From contig NZ_JAIWPR010000042.1 of assembly GCF_021191635.1 (NCBI RefSeq), positions 1 through 42,697 of the forward strand: a stretch of DNA of 42,697 nt. Direction: 5' to 3'. Source of the stretch: Alterluteimonas quercicellularis (GTDB lineage: Bacteria > Pseudomonadota > Gammaproteobacteria > Xanthomonadales > Xanthomonadaceae). Positions 33,545 through 42,697 of this stretch are shown here, piece after piece. The stretch's first letter is position 1, and every line of letters starts with the position of its first letter. A model generated the notes under the pieces. That model was not told where the DNA came from. It searched no databases and saw only the letters and a program-made list of their open reading frames with translations. The position numbers were made by a program, and so were the translations under genes.

Positions 33545-34533
33545 GCCGGCCGCTGCCCGCGATCGCCGACGCCGCGCGGCTGGACGTGGACTACGTCGAG
33601 GCGGCGCCGGACGCGGTGCTGGGCGACGCGACGCTGGCGGTGTTCGCGTTCGGGCCCGACGCCCCGCCCCACGACGACCCGCGGGTGCTGCGCGTGCCGC
33701 TGGCCCCGTTCGGCGCCGCGCCGCTGGAGGTCTGGCGCGCGACCGGGCCGGTGCGCCACGGCCGCGACGGCGACATCCGCTGGGCCAGCGACGGCCGCCT
33801 GAGCTTCGGCGCGATCGAGGTGGCCGAGGCCGGCGACGACATCCGCGAGGCCGCCCGCCGCGCCTACGCCGAGCTGATCCGCCACGTCGGCGCCGGCCCC
33901 ACCCCGCACCTGCTGCGGATCTGGAACTACCTCGACGCGATCACCCAGGGCGAGGGCGACGCCGAGCGCTACCGGCAGTTCTGCGTCGGCCGCGCCGACG
34001 GCCTGGGCGCGGTGGACCTGGGCCGCCTGCCCGCCGCCACCGCGATCGGCCGCTGCGACGGCGAGCGCGTGCTGCAGGTCTACTGGCTGAGCGCCCGCGA
34101 GCCGGGCACGCCGGTCGAGAACCCGCGCCAGGTCAGCGCCTACCGCTACCCGCGCCGCTACGGCCCGCAGGCGCCGACCTTCGCCCGCGCGATGCTGGCG
34201 GCCGACGGCCACGCCATGCCGCTGCTGCTGTCGGGCACCGCCGCGGTGGTCGGGCACGCCTCGCAGCACGCCGGCGAGCTGCTGGCGCAGCTGGAGGAGA
34301 CCTTCGCCAACTTCGACAGCCTGCTCGCCTCCGCGCGCCAGCACCGGCCCGACCTGCCGCCGCAGTTCGGCACCGGCACCCGCCTCAAGGTCTACGTGCG
34401 CGACCGCGCCGACCTGCCGCTGGTGGCCGACGCCCTGCAGGCCCGCTTCGGCGACCGCATCCCGCGGGTGATCCTGCACGCGGCGGTCTGCCGCCACGAG
34501 CTGGCGGTCGAGATCGACGGCGTTCACGGCTGA
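33541..34533 (+). CDS. xanB2: Chorismatase XanB2 (3-/4-hydroxybenzoate synthase)
   Basis: The 330-residue protein matches the chorismatase family (FkbO/Hyg5/XanB2), often mislabelled pteridine-dependent dioxygenase. Conserved blocks include HLLRIWNYLDAITQGEGDAERYRQF in the middle, LPAATAIG, and LLSGTAAVVGHASQH with the active-site histidine region. In Xanthomonas XanB2 converts chorismate to 3-hydroxybenzoate, the xanthomonadin primer, and to 4-hydroxybenzoate for ubiquinone. The start is a GTG overlapping the upstream stop. Its presence explains why no tyrosine ammonia-lyase is needed here. It ends the pigment cluster. Confidence 0.93.
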   Translation: MSRPLPAIADAARLDVDYVEAAPDAVLGDATLAVFAFGPDAPPHDDPRVLRVPLAPFGAAPLEVWRATGPVRHGRDGDIRWASDGRLSFGAIEVAEAGDDIREAARRAYAELIRHVGAGPTPHLLRIWNYLDAITQGEGDAERYRQFCVGRADGLGAVDLGRLPAATAIGRCDGERVLQVYWLSAREPGTPVENPRQVSAYRYPRRYGPQAPTFARAMLAADGHAMPLLLSGTAAVVGHASQHAGELLAQLEETFANFDSLLASARQHRPDLPPQFGTGTRLKVYVRDRADLPLVADALQARFGDRIPRVILHAAVCRHELAVEIDGVHG

Positions 34534-34593
34534 GCGCCGCCGCGGGCGGGCCGGCCCAGGCCGACCGCCGGCTGTACGGATCGGGACGAGGCA

Positions 34594-34622
34594 TTGCATC
34601 GAGTCCCGATCGGGACTAGGGT
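34594..34622 (+). promoter_or_regulatory. Toxin-antitoxin promoter with embedded palindromic operator
   Basis: TTGCAT (34594-34599) and TAGGGT (34617-34622) form a possible -35/-10 pair with a 17-nt spacer. A perfect 16-bp palindrome, AGTCCCGATCGGGACT, at 34602-34617 fills that spacer. A further half-site TCGGGAC lies at 34581-34587, 29 bp from the equivalent half-site of the palindrome. This is the layout expected for autorepression by an Xre-type antitoxin. Confidence 0.6.
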
Positions 34623-34650
34623 GTCCGACAAGGCCCCCTGGAGACCCGCC

Positions 34651-35060
34651 ATGTCCTCCGCCCCCGCCCCCCGCCGCCCTGAGCCGGCGCGCTCCGAGCC
34701 GGTGCGCCGCGACCCGGTCGGCGCCGCCCTGCGCACCTTCTTCCGCCTGAGCGCGGCCTGGGGCCTGGACACCCGGCAGGAGATGGCCCTGCTCGGCCAG
34801 CCCGGGCGCTCGACCTTCTTCCGCTGGAAGCGCGGCGACGCCCGGGTGGTGCCGGGCGACGTGCTGGAGCGGATCAGCTACCTGCTGGGCATCTACAAGG
34901 CGCTGCACATCCTGTTCCCCGATCCCGCGCAGGCCGACGCCTGGGTCAGGCGGCCCAACGCCGCGCCGGCCTTCGGCGGCGCCAGCGCGCTGGAGCGCAT
35001 GCTGGCCGGGCAGGTCTCCGACCTGTACGTGGTACGGCAGTACCTGGATGCCCAGCGCGG

Positions 35061-35070
<10 letters not shown>
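34651..35070 (+). CDS. Xre/MbcA/ParS-family antitoxin (DUF2384)
   Basis: The 139-residue protein has a proline/arginine-rich N-terminus, a helix-turn-helix region including LLGQPGRSTFFRWKRGD, and the C-terminal toxin-binding DUF2384-type segment with WVRRPNAAPAFGGASALERMLAG and a final helix. It would neutralise the RES toxin encoded next and repress the operon through the upstream palindrome. The ATG at 34651 follows GGAG at 34640-34643; a longer frame from 34594 would begin inside the promoter and is rejected. It overlaps the toxin start by 10 bp. Confidence 0.9.
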
Positions 35071-36872
<1,802 letters not shown>

Positions 36873-36950
36873 CGTGTCCATCCGCATCGCGGACGAAACA
36901 TCGCCGCGGGCGCGCCCCCGCGCACCGGGCCCCGCCCGGGACGATTGACA

Positions 36951-36956
36951 TACACT
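36951..36956 (+). promoter_or_regulatory. Candidate -10 element (TACACT) for aroE
   Basis: TACACT lies 43 bp before the aroE ATG. The TTGACA immediately before it (36945-36950) cannot serve as its -35 because there is no spacer. Confidence 0.35.
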
Positions 36957-36999
36957 CGTGCGCCGGGCCCGCGCCCGGCCCGCCCTGCCCGAGGACCCG

Positions 37000-37869
37000 A
37001 TGAGCCCCGCCGACGCCGACGCCTTCCCCGTGCCGCGCTACGCCGTGTTCGGCCAGCCGGTGTCCCACTCGCTCTCCCCCGCCATCCACGCGGCCTTCGC
37101 CCGCCAGCACGCGATCGCCCTGCACTACGAGGCGATCGAGGCCGCGCCCGAGGCCTTCGCCGCCGCGCTGGCGCGCTTCGCCGAGGGCGGCGGCCGCGGC
37201 GCCAACGTCACCCTGCCGCTGAAGCAGGCCGCCGTCGACCTGTGCGCCGCGCTCGGCGACAGCGCGCGCCGCGCCGGCGCGGTCAACACGCTGGTGCGCG
37301 AGGGCGCGGGCTGGCGCGGCGAGAACACCGACGGCCGCGGGCTGGTGCGCCACCTGACCGAGCGCGCCGGGCTCGACCTGCGCGCCCGCCGCACCCTGCT
37401 GATCGGCGCCGGCGGCGCCGCGCGCGGCGTGGCCCCGGCGCTGCTCGACGCCGGCATCGGCGACCTCTACATCGTCAACCGCACCGGCGCGCGCGCCGAC
37501 GCGCTGGCTGACGCGCTCGGCGAGCCCGGCCGCGTGCACCCGCGCTACCTCGACGACATCGCCGCGCTGGGCGAGTTCGAACTGGTGGTCCACGCCACCT
37601 CGGCCGGCCGCGGCGCGCCGCCGCCGGCGCTGCCGCGCGCGCTGCTGGCCCCGCGCGCGGCGGTGGTCGACCTCAACTACGGCGAGGCGGCGGTGCCGTT
37701 CCTGGCCTGGGCGCGCGCCGCCGGCGCGCACGACGCGGTCGACGGCCTGGGAATGCTGGTCGAGCAGGCCGCGGAGAGCTTCGCGCTCTGGCACGGCGTG
37801 CGCCCTGAGACCGACGCCGTCTACCGCGAACTGCGCGCGCGCCAGAACGTGCTGGTCACCGCCGATTGA
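37000..37869 (+). CDS. aroE: Shikimate dehydrogenase
   Basis: The 289-residue enzyme reduces 3-dehydroshikimate to shikimate with NADPH. It has the shikimate-binding SHSLSP at 22-27, the catalytic Lys75 in NVTLPLKQ and Asp111 in ENTDGRG, AGAVNT at 92-97, and the nucleotide motif GAGGAA at 136-141 followed by NRT, a basic pattern for NADPH. The ATG at 37000 follows GAGGA closely; the frame extends upstream without conserved sequence. The pathway leads to chorismate, the substrate of XanB2 encoded 2.5 kb upstream. Confidence 0.95.
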   Translation: MSPADADAFPVPRYAVFGQPVSHSLSPAIHAAFARQHAIALHYEAIEAAPEAFAAALARFAEGGGRGANVTLPLKQAAVDLCAALGDSARRAGAVNTLVREGAGWRGENTDGRGLVRHLTERAGLDLRARRTLLIGAGGAARGVAPALLDAGIGDLYIVNRTGARADALADALGEPGRVHPRYLDDIAALGEFELVVHATSAGRGAPPPALPRALLAPRAAVVDLNYGEAAVPFLAWARAAGAHDAVDGLGMLVEQAAESFALWHGVRPETDAVYRELRARQNVLVTAD

Positions 37870-37891
37870 GCCGCGCCGACTGAGCGCGCCC

Positions 37892-38164
37892 GTGCCCGGC
37901 GCGGGTGGCCTGCCCTGCCGCGACGGCTGCGGCGCCTGCTGCATCGCGCCGTCGATCAGCTCGCCGATCCCGGGCATGCCGCACGGCAAGCCGGCCGGCG
38001 TGCCTTGCGTGCAGCTCGACGCGCAGCGGCGCTGCCGGCTGTTCGGCCGCCCGGAGCGGCCGGCGGTGTGCGCCTCGCTGCGGCCTTCTCCAGCGATGTG
38101 CGGCGCCGACCGCGATCACGCGCTGCACATGCTGGATATGCTCGAAAGGGCGACCACACCCTGA
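37892..38164 (+). CDS. YkgJ-family cysteine cluster protein
   Basis: The 90-residue protein has the pattern CxxxCGACC (residues 9-17), then VPC, CRLF, VCASL and MC, which matches the YkgJ family of putative metal- or iron-sulphur-binding proteins. No reaction is known. The start is uncertain; GTG at 37892 gives a short N-terminus before the first cysteine. It lies 22 bp after aroE and 9 bp before the PHP phosphatase gene, so it may bridge the two in one transcript. Confidence 0.78.
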   Translation: MPGAGGLPCRDGCGACCIAPSISSPIPGMPHGKPAGVPCVQLDAQRRCRLFGRPERPAVCASLRPSPAMCGADRDHALHMLDMLERATTP

Positions 38165-38173
38165 CCGCGCCCC

Positions 38174-38989
38174 ATGCTGGACCTGCACTGCCACCTGCTG
38201 CCTGCCATCGACGACGGCGCCGCCGACCTGGACATGGCGCTGGAGATGGCGCGCATGGCGGTGGCCGACGGCATCGGCACCGTGGCCTGCACCCCGCACA
38301 TTTACCCCGGCCTGTACGAGAACGCCGGCGAGGGCATCCGCGCCGCGATCGCCGCGCTGCAGGCGCGCCTGGACGAGGCGGGCATCGCGCTGCGGCTGGT
38401 GGAGGGCGCCGACGTGCACCTGGTGCCCGGGCTGCTGCCCGCCATCCGCGCCGGCACGGTGCCCACCCTGGCCGGCTCGCGCTACCTGCTGCTGGAGCCG
38501 CCGCACCACGTCGCCCCGCCCGGCTTCGAGGACGCGGTGTTCGGCTTCATGGCCGCCGGCCTGGTGCCGGTGATTACCCACCCCGAGCGGCTGAGCTGGG
38601 TGGAAGACCACTACGCCACCTTCCTGCGCCTGAGCCGGCGCGGGGCGTGGATGCAGGTCACCGCCGGCGCGCTCACCGGCCGCTTCGGCCGCCGGCCGCA
38701 GTACTGGGCGCAGCGCTTCGTCGGCGAAGGCCACTGCATGCTGCTCGCCACCGACGCCCACCACCCGCGGCGGCGCCCGCCGCTGCTGGCCGAGGCGCGC
38801 GAGGCTGCGGCGCGGCTGGTGGGTGCGGAGGAAGCCGCGCTGATGGTCGCCGGGCGCCCGCAGGGCATCGTCGGCGACCGCCCGCCGGGCGAGCTGCCGG
38901 AAGCGCTGGCGCTGCGCGATGCGACCGCGGTCGCATCCGGCGAAGGCGCCTGGCCGCGCCTGCGGCGCCTGTTCAGTGGCCGTCGCTGA
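38174..38989 (+). CDS. PHP-family tyrosine-protein phosphatase (CpsB/YwqE-like)
   Basis: The 271-residue protein is a manganese-dependent phosphatase of the PHP fold. Its metal-site motifs are LDLHCHLLPAIDDGA at 2-16, CTPHIYP, EGADVHL, LEPPHHVAPPGFE, ITHPERL and ATDAHHPRRR, in the order of Streptococcus CpsB. It would dephosphorylate the C-terminal tyrosines of the Wzc-like kinase encoded two genes downstream. No signal peptide is present. This phosphatase class is best known from Firmicutes; most enterobacterial loci use the unrelated Wzb type. Confidence 0.9.
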   Translation: MLDLHCHLLPAIDDGAADLDMALEMARMAVADGIGTVACTPHIYPGLYENAGEGIRAAIAALQARLDEAGIALRLVEGADVHLVPGLLPAIRAGTVPTLAGSRYLLLEPPHHVAPPGFEDAVFGFMAAGLVPVITHPERLSWVEDHYATFLRLSRRGAWMQVTAGALTGRFGRRPQYWAQRFVGEGHCMLLATDAHHPRRRPPLLAEAREAAARLVGAEEAALMVAGRPQGIVGDRPPGELPEALALRDATAVASGEGAWPRLRRLFSGRR

Positions 38990-39040
38990 ACGTCTCGGGG
39001 AAGCGTGCCGCGCGCCGCTGGAGCGCGCGCGGGCAGCGGT

Positions 39041-39117
39041 TACACTGACGCCGGTTTCTGACTGGGAAGGCGGCGCGCAGGGGCGCGGCCGACGCGCCCG
39101 GAGCCGAGCGCCTTCCC
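39041..39117 (+). promoter_or_regulatory. Promoter and structured leader of the exopolysaccharide genes
   Basis: TACACT at 39041-39046 is a candidate -10 located 100 bp before the export gene. The leader then contains two nested perfect stems: an outer one, GGGAAGGCG (39064-39072) with CGCCTTCCC (39109-39117), and an inner one, GGGCGCG (39081-39087) with CGCGCCC (39093-39099). No ops/JUMPstart sequence was found. A leader like this could control elongation or translation. Confidence 0.5.
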
Positions 39118-39146
39118 GCGTGCCCCGCGCCGACCGGAGTGTCCCG

Positions 39147-39845
39147 ATGCGATCCTGGATCTCTCTCGCCACGACGCTGCTGCTCGCGCTGGCGCTGGCC
39201 GCCTGCGGCGGCGCGCCCAAGCGCGGCTACCTCGACGGCGCCTCGCTGCCCGCCCCCGACACCACCACCGCCTCCGGCGCCTACGAGGGCGGCACCGACT
39301 ACCGCATCGGCGCGCAGGACCTGCTGGAGATCAGCGTGTTCGGCGTGGACGAGCTCAACCGCACCGCGCGGGTGAACTCCAACGGCCAGATCTCGCTGCC
39401 GCTGGTGGGCGGCATCATGGCCGGCGGGCGCACCATCCCCGAGCTGGAGCAGGAGCTCGCCGCGCGCTACGCCGACGGCTTCCTGCAGAACCCGCAGGTC
39501 AGCGTGTTCGTCAAGGAGTTCACCAGCCAGCGGGTGACGCTGGAGGGCGCGGTCAAGAAGCCGGGCATCTACCCGCTGACCGGCCGCACCTCGCTGCTGC
39601 AGGCCATCGCCATGGCCGAGGGCCTGGAAGAGCTGGCCGACCTGCAGGGCGTGGTGCTGTTCCGCCAGGTCAACGGCCAGCGCATGGCCGCGGCCTTCGA
39701 CATGGTGGCGGTGCGCAACGGCACGGCGCCCGACCCGCAGGTCTACGGCGACGACATCATCGTGGTCGAGCGCTCGGGTAGCAAATCCACGCTGCGCGAG
39801 TTCCTGCGCTCGGTGCCCGCCTTCGCGCTGTTCCTGGCGATCTGA
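39147..39845 (+). CDS. Polysaccharide export outer-membrane lipoprotein (Wza/GumB-like)
   Basis: The 232-residue protein has a lipoprotein signal peptide with lipobox LAAC (Cys near residue 20). A polysaccharide-export domain starts at YRIGAQDLLEISVFGVDELNRTARVNSNGQISLPLVG, and an SLBB domain follows (VTLEGAVKKPGIYPLTGRTSLLQAIAMAEG). It forms the outer-membrane exit for exopolysaccharide together with the co-polymerase next door. The length is GumB-like, shorter than Wza of E. coli. It lies 29 bp upstream of the tyrosine kinase gene, in the same operon. Confidence 0.93.
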   Translation: MRSWISLATTLLLALALAACGGAPKRGYLDGASLPAPDTTTASGAYEGGTDYRIGAQDLLEISVFGVDELNRTARVNSNGQISLPLVGGIMAGGRTIPELEQELAARYADGFLQNPQVSVFVKEFTSQRVTLEGAVKKPGIYPLTGRTSLLQAIAMAEGLEELADLQGVVLFRQVNGQRMAAAFDMVAVRNGTAPDPQVYGDDIIVVERSGSKSTLREFLRSVPAFALFLAI

Positions 39846-39874
39846 CGCCGCCGCTTCCGGAGCCCGATGCGCCC

Positions 39875-42151
39875 ATGACCGGCGACCAGCTGCCCACAGG
39901 CCCGTCCGACGGCCGCGACGACCGCCTGCCGGCCCGGCGCGGCGCGGACGCGCTGCCGGCGCACGCCGGCACCCGCGCGCTGGCGCTGGAGATCCCGGAC
40001 GAGCGGCGGCCCGAGGACGGCGAGATCGACCTGCTCGCCTACTGGCGGATCCTGGTCAAGCGGCGCTGGCTGGTGCTGGGCGTGCTCGGCGCGGTGGTCG
40101 CGCTGGCGCTGCTGGCCACGCTGATGATGCCGCCGCTGTACCGCGCCACCGCCACCCTGCAGATCGATCGCGACCTGGTGCAGGTGATGCAGGTGGAGGG
40201 CATGGCGAACGCCGAGGCCGCCTCGCCCGACTTCCTGACCACCCAGTACGAGCTGCTGCGCAGCCGTGCGCTGGCCGAGCGCGTGGCCAACGAGTTGCAG
40301 ATCGACGACGCCACCGCCCGGCGGCTGCGCTCGGCGACCTGGTGGCAGCGCGCGCTCGCGGCGCTGCGCCCGCAGGCCGACACCGCGGCGCAGGCCGGGG
40401 CCGACGCGGAGTCCGGCGCCGACGCGATGGCGTCGCTGCGCAGCGCCACCGCGCTGGTGCGCGACGGCCTGACGGTGGACCCGGTGCGCAACTCGCGCCT
40501 GGTGCGCCTCCACTTCGACAGCACGCTGCCGGCGTTCTCCGCGCGCGTGGCCAACGCGGTGGCCGACGGCTTCATCGCCTCGGCGATCGAGCGCAAGTTC
40601 GACGCCTCGTCCTACGCCACCCGCTACCTGGAGGAACAGCTGCGGCTGATGAAGGGCCGGCTGGAGGAATCCGAGCGCGCGCTGGTCGAGTTCGCCACCC
40701 GCGAGAACATCGTCGCCACCGACGAGACCGGCGTGTCGCTGGAAGGGCGCAACCTCGGCGCGCTCAACGCCGCGCTGGCCGCCGCGCAGGACGACCGCAT
40801 CCGCGCGCAGGCGGCCTGGCGTCAGGTCGGCGGCGGCGGCGCGCTGCCCGCGGCCGCCATCGCCAACTCCATCCTCAATTCGCTCCAGCAGCAGCGCGCC
40901 GGGCTGCAGGCGCAGTACCAGCAGCAGCTGCAGGTCTACAAGCCGGACTACCCCTCGATGCAGCAGCTGCGCGGGCAGATCGAGGAGCTGGACCGGCAGA
41001 TCGAGCAGGAGCGCGCCGCCGTGCGCGGCTCGATCCGCGCCGAGTACGAGGCCGCGCAGGCGCGCGAGACCATGCTGATGCAGCAGCTGGCCCAGCTGCG
41101 CACCCAGACGCTCGACGTCGACAAGCGCGCGATCGACTACAACATCCTGCGCCGCGAGGTGGACACCAACCGCCAGCTCTACGACGGCCTGCTGCAGCGC
41201 TACAAGGAGATCGGCGTGGCCGGCGGCGTGGGCAGCAACAACATCTCCATCGTCGACCGCGCGATCGCCCCGAGCGGGCGCTTCAAGCCCAACCTGCCGC
41301 TCAACCTCGCCATCGGCCTGGCCCTGGGCCTGGCGCTGGGCGCGCTGGCGGCGTTCGCGGTGGAGTTCCTGGACGACACCCTCAAGAGCCCGGAGGACGT
41401 CGAGCAGCACCTGCGGCTGGCGGTGCTCGGGGTGATCCCGCACCTGCGCAAGCAGAGCGTGGACGACGCGCTGGCCGACCCGCGCTCGGCGTTCTCGGAG
41501 AGCTACCGCTCGGTGCGCACCGCGCTGCAGTTCTCCACCGACCGCGGCGTGCCGCGCACGCTGCTGGTGACCAGCCCCAGCGCGGCCGAGGGCAAGTCGA
41601 CCTCGGCGCTCACCCTGGCGCGCAACTTCGCCCAGCTCGGCAAGCGCGTGCTGCTGATCGAGGCCGACCTGCGCAACCCCTCGCTGCACCGCACGATCGG
41701 CGTGCGCGCCGAGACCGGGCTGTCGAGCGTGCTCGCCGGCGCCGCCGGCATCGAGCAGGCCGTGGTCGCCACCGACGACGAGCGGCTGAAGGTGGTGCTG
41801 GCCGGGCCGCTGCCGCCGAACCCCGCCGAGCTGCTGTCGGGCAGCCGCATGCTGTCGATGCTGTCGGCGGCGGCGGAGAAGTACGACCAGGTCATCATCG
41901 ACGGCCCGCCCGTGCTCGGCATCGCCGACGCGCCGATCCTGTCGAACCTGGTCGGCGGCACGCTGCTGGTGGTGCAGTCGGGCAAGACCCGGATCAAGCC
42001 GGCGCAGACCGCGCTGAAGCGGCTCGCCGCCTCGCGCGCGCACGTGATCGGCGGCCTGCTCACCCACCACGACGCCAAGGTCGCCGGCTACGGCTACGAC
42101 TACGAGTCCTACTACGCCTACGGCACCGCGCCGAGGATCGGCAAGGGCTAG
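39875..42151 (+). CDS. Polysaccharide co-polymerase with tyrosine autokinase domain (Wzc/GumC-like)
   Basis: The 758-residue inner-membrane protein controls chain length and export. A Wzz domain begins near residue 50 (IDLLAYWRILVKRRWLVL). Membrane helices lie at about 65-88 and 475-498, with a long coiled-coil periplasmic part between them. The cytoplasmic BY-kinase domain has Walker A with Gly573-Lys574-Ser575 (AAEGKST), Walker A' VLLIEADLR and Walker B VIIDGPP at 673-679. Six tyrosines cluster at 739-749, the autophosphorylation tail. Xanthomonas GumC lacks the kinase domain, so this is Wzc-like in architecture. Its partner phosphatase and export protein are upstream. Confidence 0.94.
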   Translation: MTGDQLPTGPSDGRDDRLPARRGADALPAHAGTRALALEIPDERRPEDGEIDLLAYWRILVKRRWLVLGVLGAVVALALLATLMMPPLYRATATLQIDRDLVQVMQVEGMANAEAASPDFLTTQYELLRSRALAERVANELQIDDATARRLRSATWWQRALAALRPQADTAAQAGADAESGADAMASLRSATALVRDGLTVDPVRNSRLVRLHFDSTLPAFSARVANAVADGFIASAIERKFDASSYATRYLEEQLRLMKGRLEESERALVEFATRENIVATDETGVSLEGRNLGALNAALAAAQDDRIRAQAAWRQVGGGGALPAAAIANSILNSLQQQRAGLQAQYQQQLQVYKPDYPSMQQLRGQIEELDRQIEQERAAVRGSIRAEYEAAQARETMLMQQLAQLRTQTLDVDKRAIDYNILRREVDTNRQLYDGLLQRYKEIGVAGGVGSNNISIVDRAIAPSGRFKPNLPLNLAIGLALGLALGALAAFAVEFLDDTLKSPEDVEQHLRLAVLGVIPHLRKQSVDDALADPRSAFSESYRSVRTALQFSTDRGVPRTLLVTSPSAAEGKSTSALTLARNFAQLGKRVLLIEADLRNPSLHRTIGVRAETGLSSVLAGAAGIEQAVVATDDERLKVVLAGPLPPNPAELLSGSRMLSMLSAAAEKYDQVIIDGPPVLGIADAPILSNLVGGTLLVVQSGKTRIKPAQTALKRLAASRAHVIGGLLTHHDAKVAGYGYDYESYYAYGTAPRIGKG

Positions 42152-42237
42152 GGCCTGTCGACGCCGATGGCCATGCCCGCCCCGACGACCGCCCGCGACC
42201 GCGGGCCGGCGCCGCCGGCCCGGCGGACGGGGCGCGC

Positions 42238-42697
42238 ATGACGGGCGACGGCGACGCGCTGGAGCTCGCGCTCGGCCTGCTGCGCGCACCGGCGCGGCGC
42301 GAGGCGCTGCGCGCGCGGCCGCTGCCGCCGGGCGTCGCCGAACTGCTCGCCGTGGCCGCAGGCTCCGCGGCCGCGACCGACGCCGCGGCCGAGCGCACCG
42401 GCGCCCGGGCGGGGGAACTGACCGAGGCCGCCCGCTTCTTCGCCCAGCAGGTGCTGCTGGCCGCCGACGCCGACGCCTACCGCGTGCTGGGGGTGGCGCC
42501 CGACGCGCCCGAGGCGCGCATCCGCGAGCACCACCGGCTGCTGATGCGCTGGCTGCACCCCGACCGCGGCGGCGGCGAGCGCTGGGATGCCGCGTTCTCC
42601 GCGCGGGTCAACTGGGCGTGGACGCGGCTGCGCAGCGACGCGGCGCGCCGCGCCTACGACGCCGAACTGGCCGGTCGCGGTCCGGCCGCGCCACCCG
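42238..42697 (+). CDS. J-domain protein, truncated by the window end
   Basis: An open frame from the ATG at 42238 runs off the end without a stop, giving at least 153 residues. The first 75 are alanine-rich. A J-domain follows: AYRVLGVAPDAPEARIREHHRLLMRWLHPDRGGGERW with the HPD tripeptide, then a helix ending ARRAYDAEL. It would stimulate an Hsp70 ATPase; no zinc-finger or C-terminal DnaJ domain is visible in the part present. It starts 86 bp after the tyrosine kinase gene and is probably in the exopolysaccharide operon. Confidence 0.82.
   Translation, partial: MTGDGDALELALGLLRAPARREALRARPLPPGVAELLAVAAGSAAATDAAAERTGARAGELTEAARFFAQQVLLAADADAYRVLGVAPDAPEARIREHHRLLMRWLHPDRGGGERWDAAFSARVNWAWTRLRSDAARRAYDAELAGRGPAAPP

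Noticed and set aside
36945..36956. TTGACA directly followed by TACACT as an aroE promoter
   Set aside because: There is no spacer between the hexamers, so they cannot act as a -35/-10 pair; only the TACACT is kept as a weak candidate.
39030..39046. Possible ops/JUMPstart element before the polysaccharide export gene
   Set aside because: The sequence GGGCAGCGGTTACAC lacks the GGCGGTAG core.
39743..42289. 848-residue open frame antisense to the tyrosine kinase gene
   Set aside because: Composition is rich in Arg, Gln, His and Val typical of the antisense frame of GC-rich coding DNA; no motif is recognisable, and the opposite strand has clear kinase motifs.

Overview
The window is very GC-rich, gene-dense DNA from a gammaproteobacterium, most likely Xanthomonadaceae of the Lysobacter/Luteimonas type. 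Three things point there: a chorismatase-primed xanthomonadin (aryl polyene) gene cluster with XanB2, a Xanthomonas-type carbohydrate utilisation locus with its own TonB-dependent receptor, and REP palindromes carrying a GTAG foot. The assignment is inference from gene content; no rRNA or tRNA gene is present.

Layout. (1) 112-5621: a LysR regulator diverges from a five-gene operon that encodes a whole De Ley-Doudoroff route, from galactose through galactonolactone, galactonate, 2-keto-3-deoxygalactonate and its 6-phosphate to pyruvate and glyceraldehyde 3-phosphate. (2) 5654-14007: a carbohydrate-scavenging locus with a LacI repressor, GH3 beta-glucosidase lipoprotein, secreted GH30 glycosidase and TonB-dependent receptor. 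A TGACAnCGnTGTCA-like operator precedes both the GH3 and the receptor genes. (3) 14130-17934: housekeeping and accessory genes (YfcG-type glutathione transferase, dipeptidyl peptidase IV, YdcF-like protein). (4) 18104-34533: a pigment cluster of 17 genes in three transcription blocks. A left plus-strand block holds the ketosynthase, partial ketosynthase, glycosyltransferase, halogenase-like flavoprotein and antiporter. A long minus-strand block runs from the acyl carrier protein through a membrane protein, two acyltransferases, two dehydratases, a LolA-like protein and an MMPL exporter to a reductase and a lipoprotein. A right plus-strand pair encodes a second halogenase-like flavoprotein and XanB2. 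(5) 34651-35750: an Xre/MbcA-type antitoxin and RES-domain toxin pair with a palindromic operator inside its promoter. (6) 35863-38164: hemB, aroE and a cysteine-cluster protein. (7) 38174-42697: an exopolysaccharide assembly locus (PHP phosphatase, Wza-like export lipoprotein, Wzc/GumC-like tyrosine autokinase) and a J-domain protein cut by the window end.

How they work together. XanB2 makes 3-hydroxybenzoate from chorismate, and aroE lies just downstream in the pathway that supplies chorismate. The ketosynthase pair, reductase and two hot-dog dehydratases would extend the primer on the acyl carrier protein into a conjugated polyene. The acyltransferases, LolA-like protein and MMPL protein would attach it to a lipid and move it to the outer membrane. 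The flavoproteins could halogenate or oxidise the aryl head.

The strongest unusual signals are: stop codons supplied by REP elements at three genes; two different flavin-halogenase-type proteins and a translationally coupled cation/proton antiporter inside the pigment cluster; the apparent absence of a primer-activating ligase from that cluster; an operator nested exactly between the -35 and -10 of the toxin-antitoxin promoter; and nested hairpins in the leader of the exopolysaccharide genes. No CRISPR array, prophage, insertion sequence or gene-free stretch longer than 300 bases was seen.
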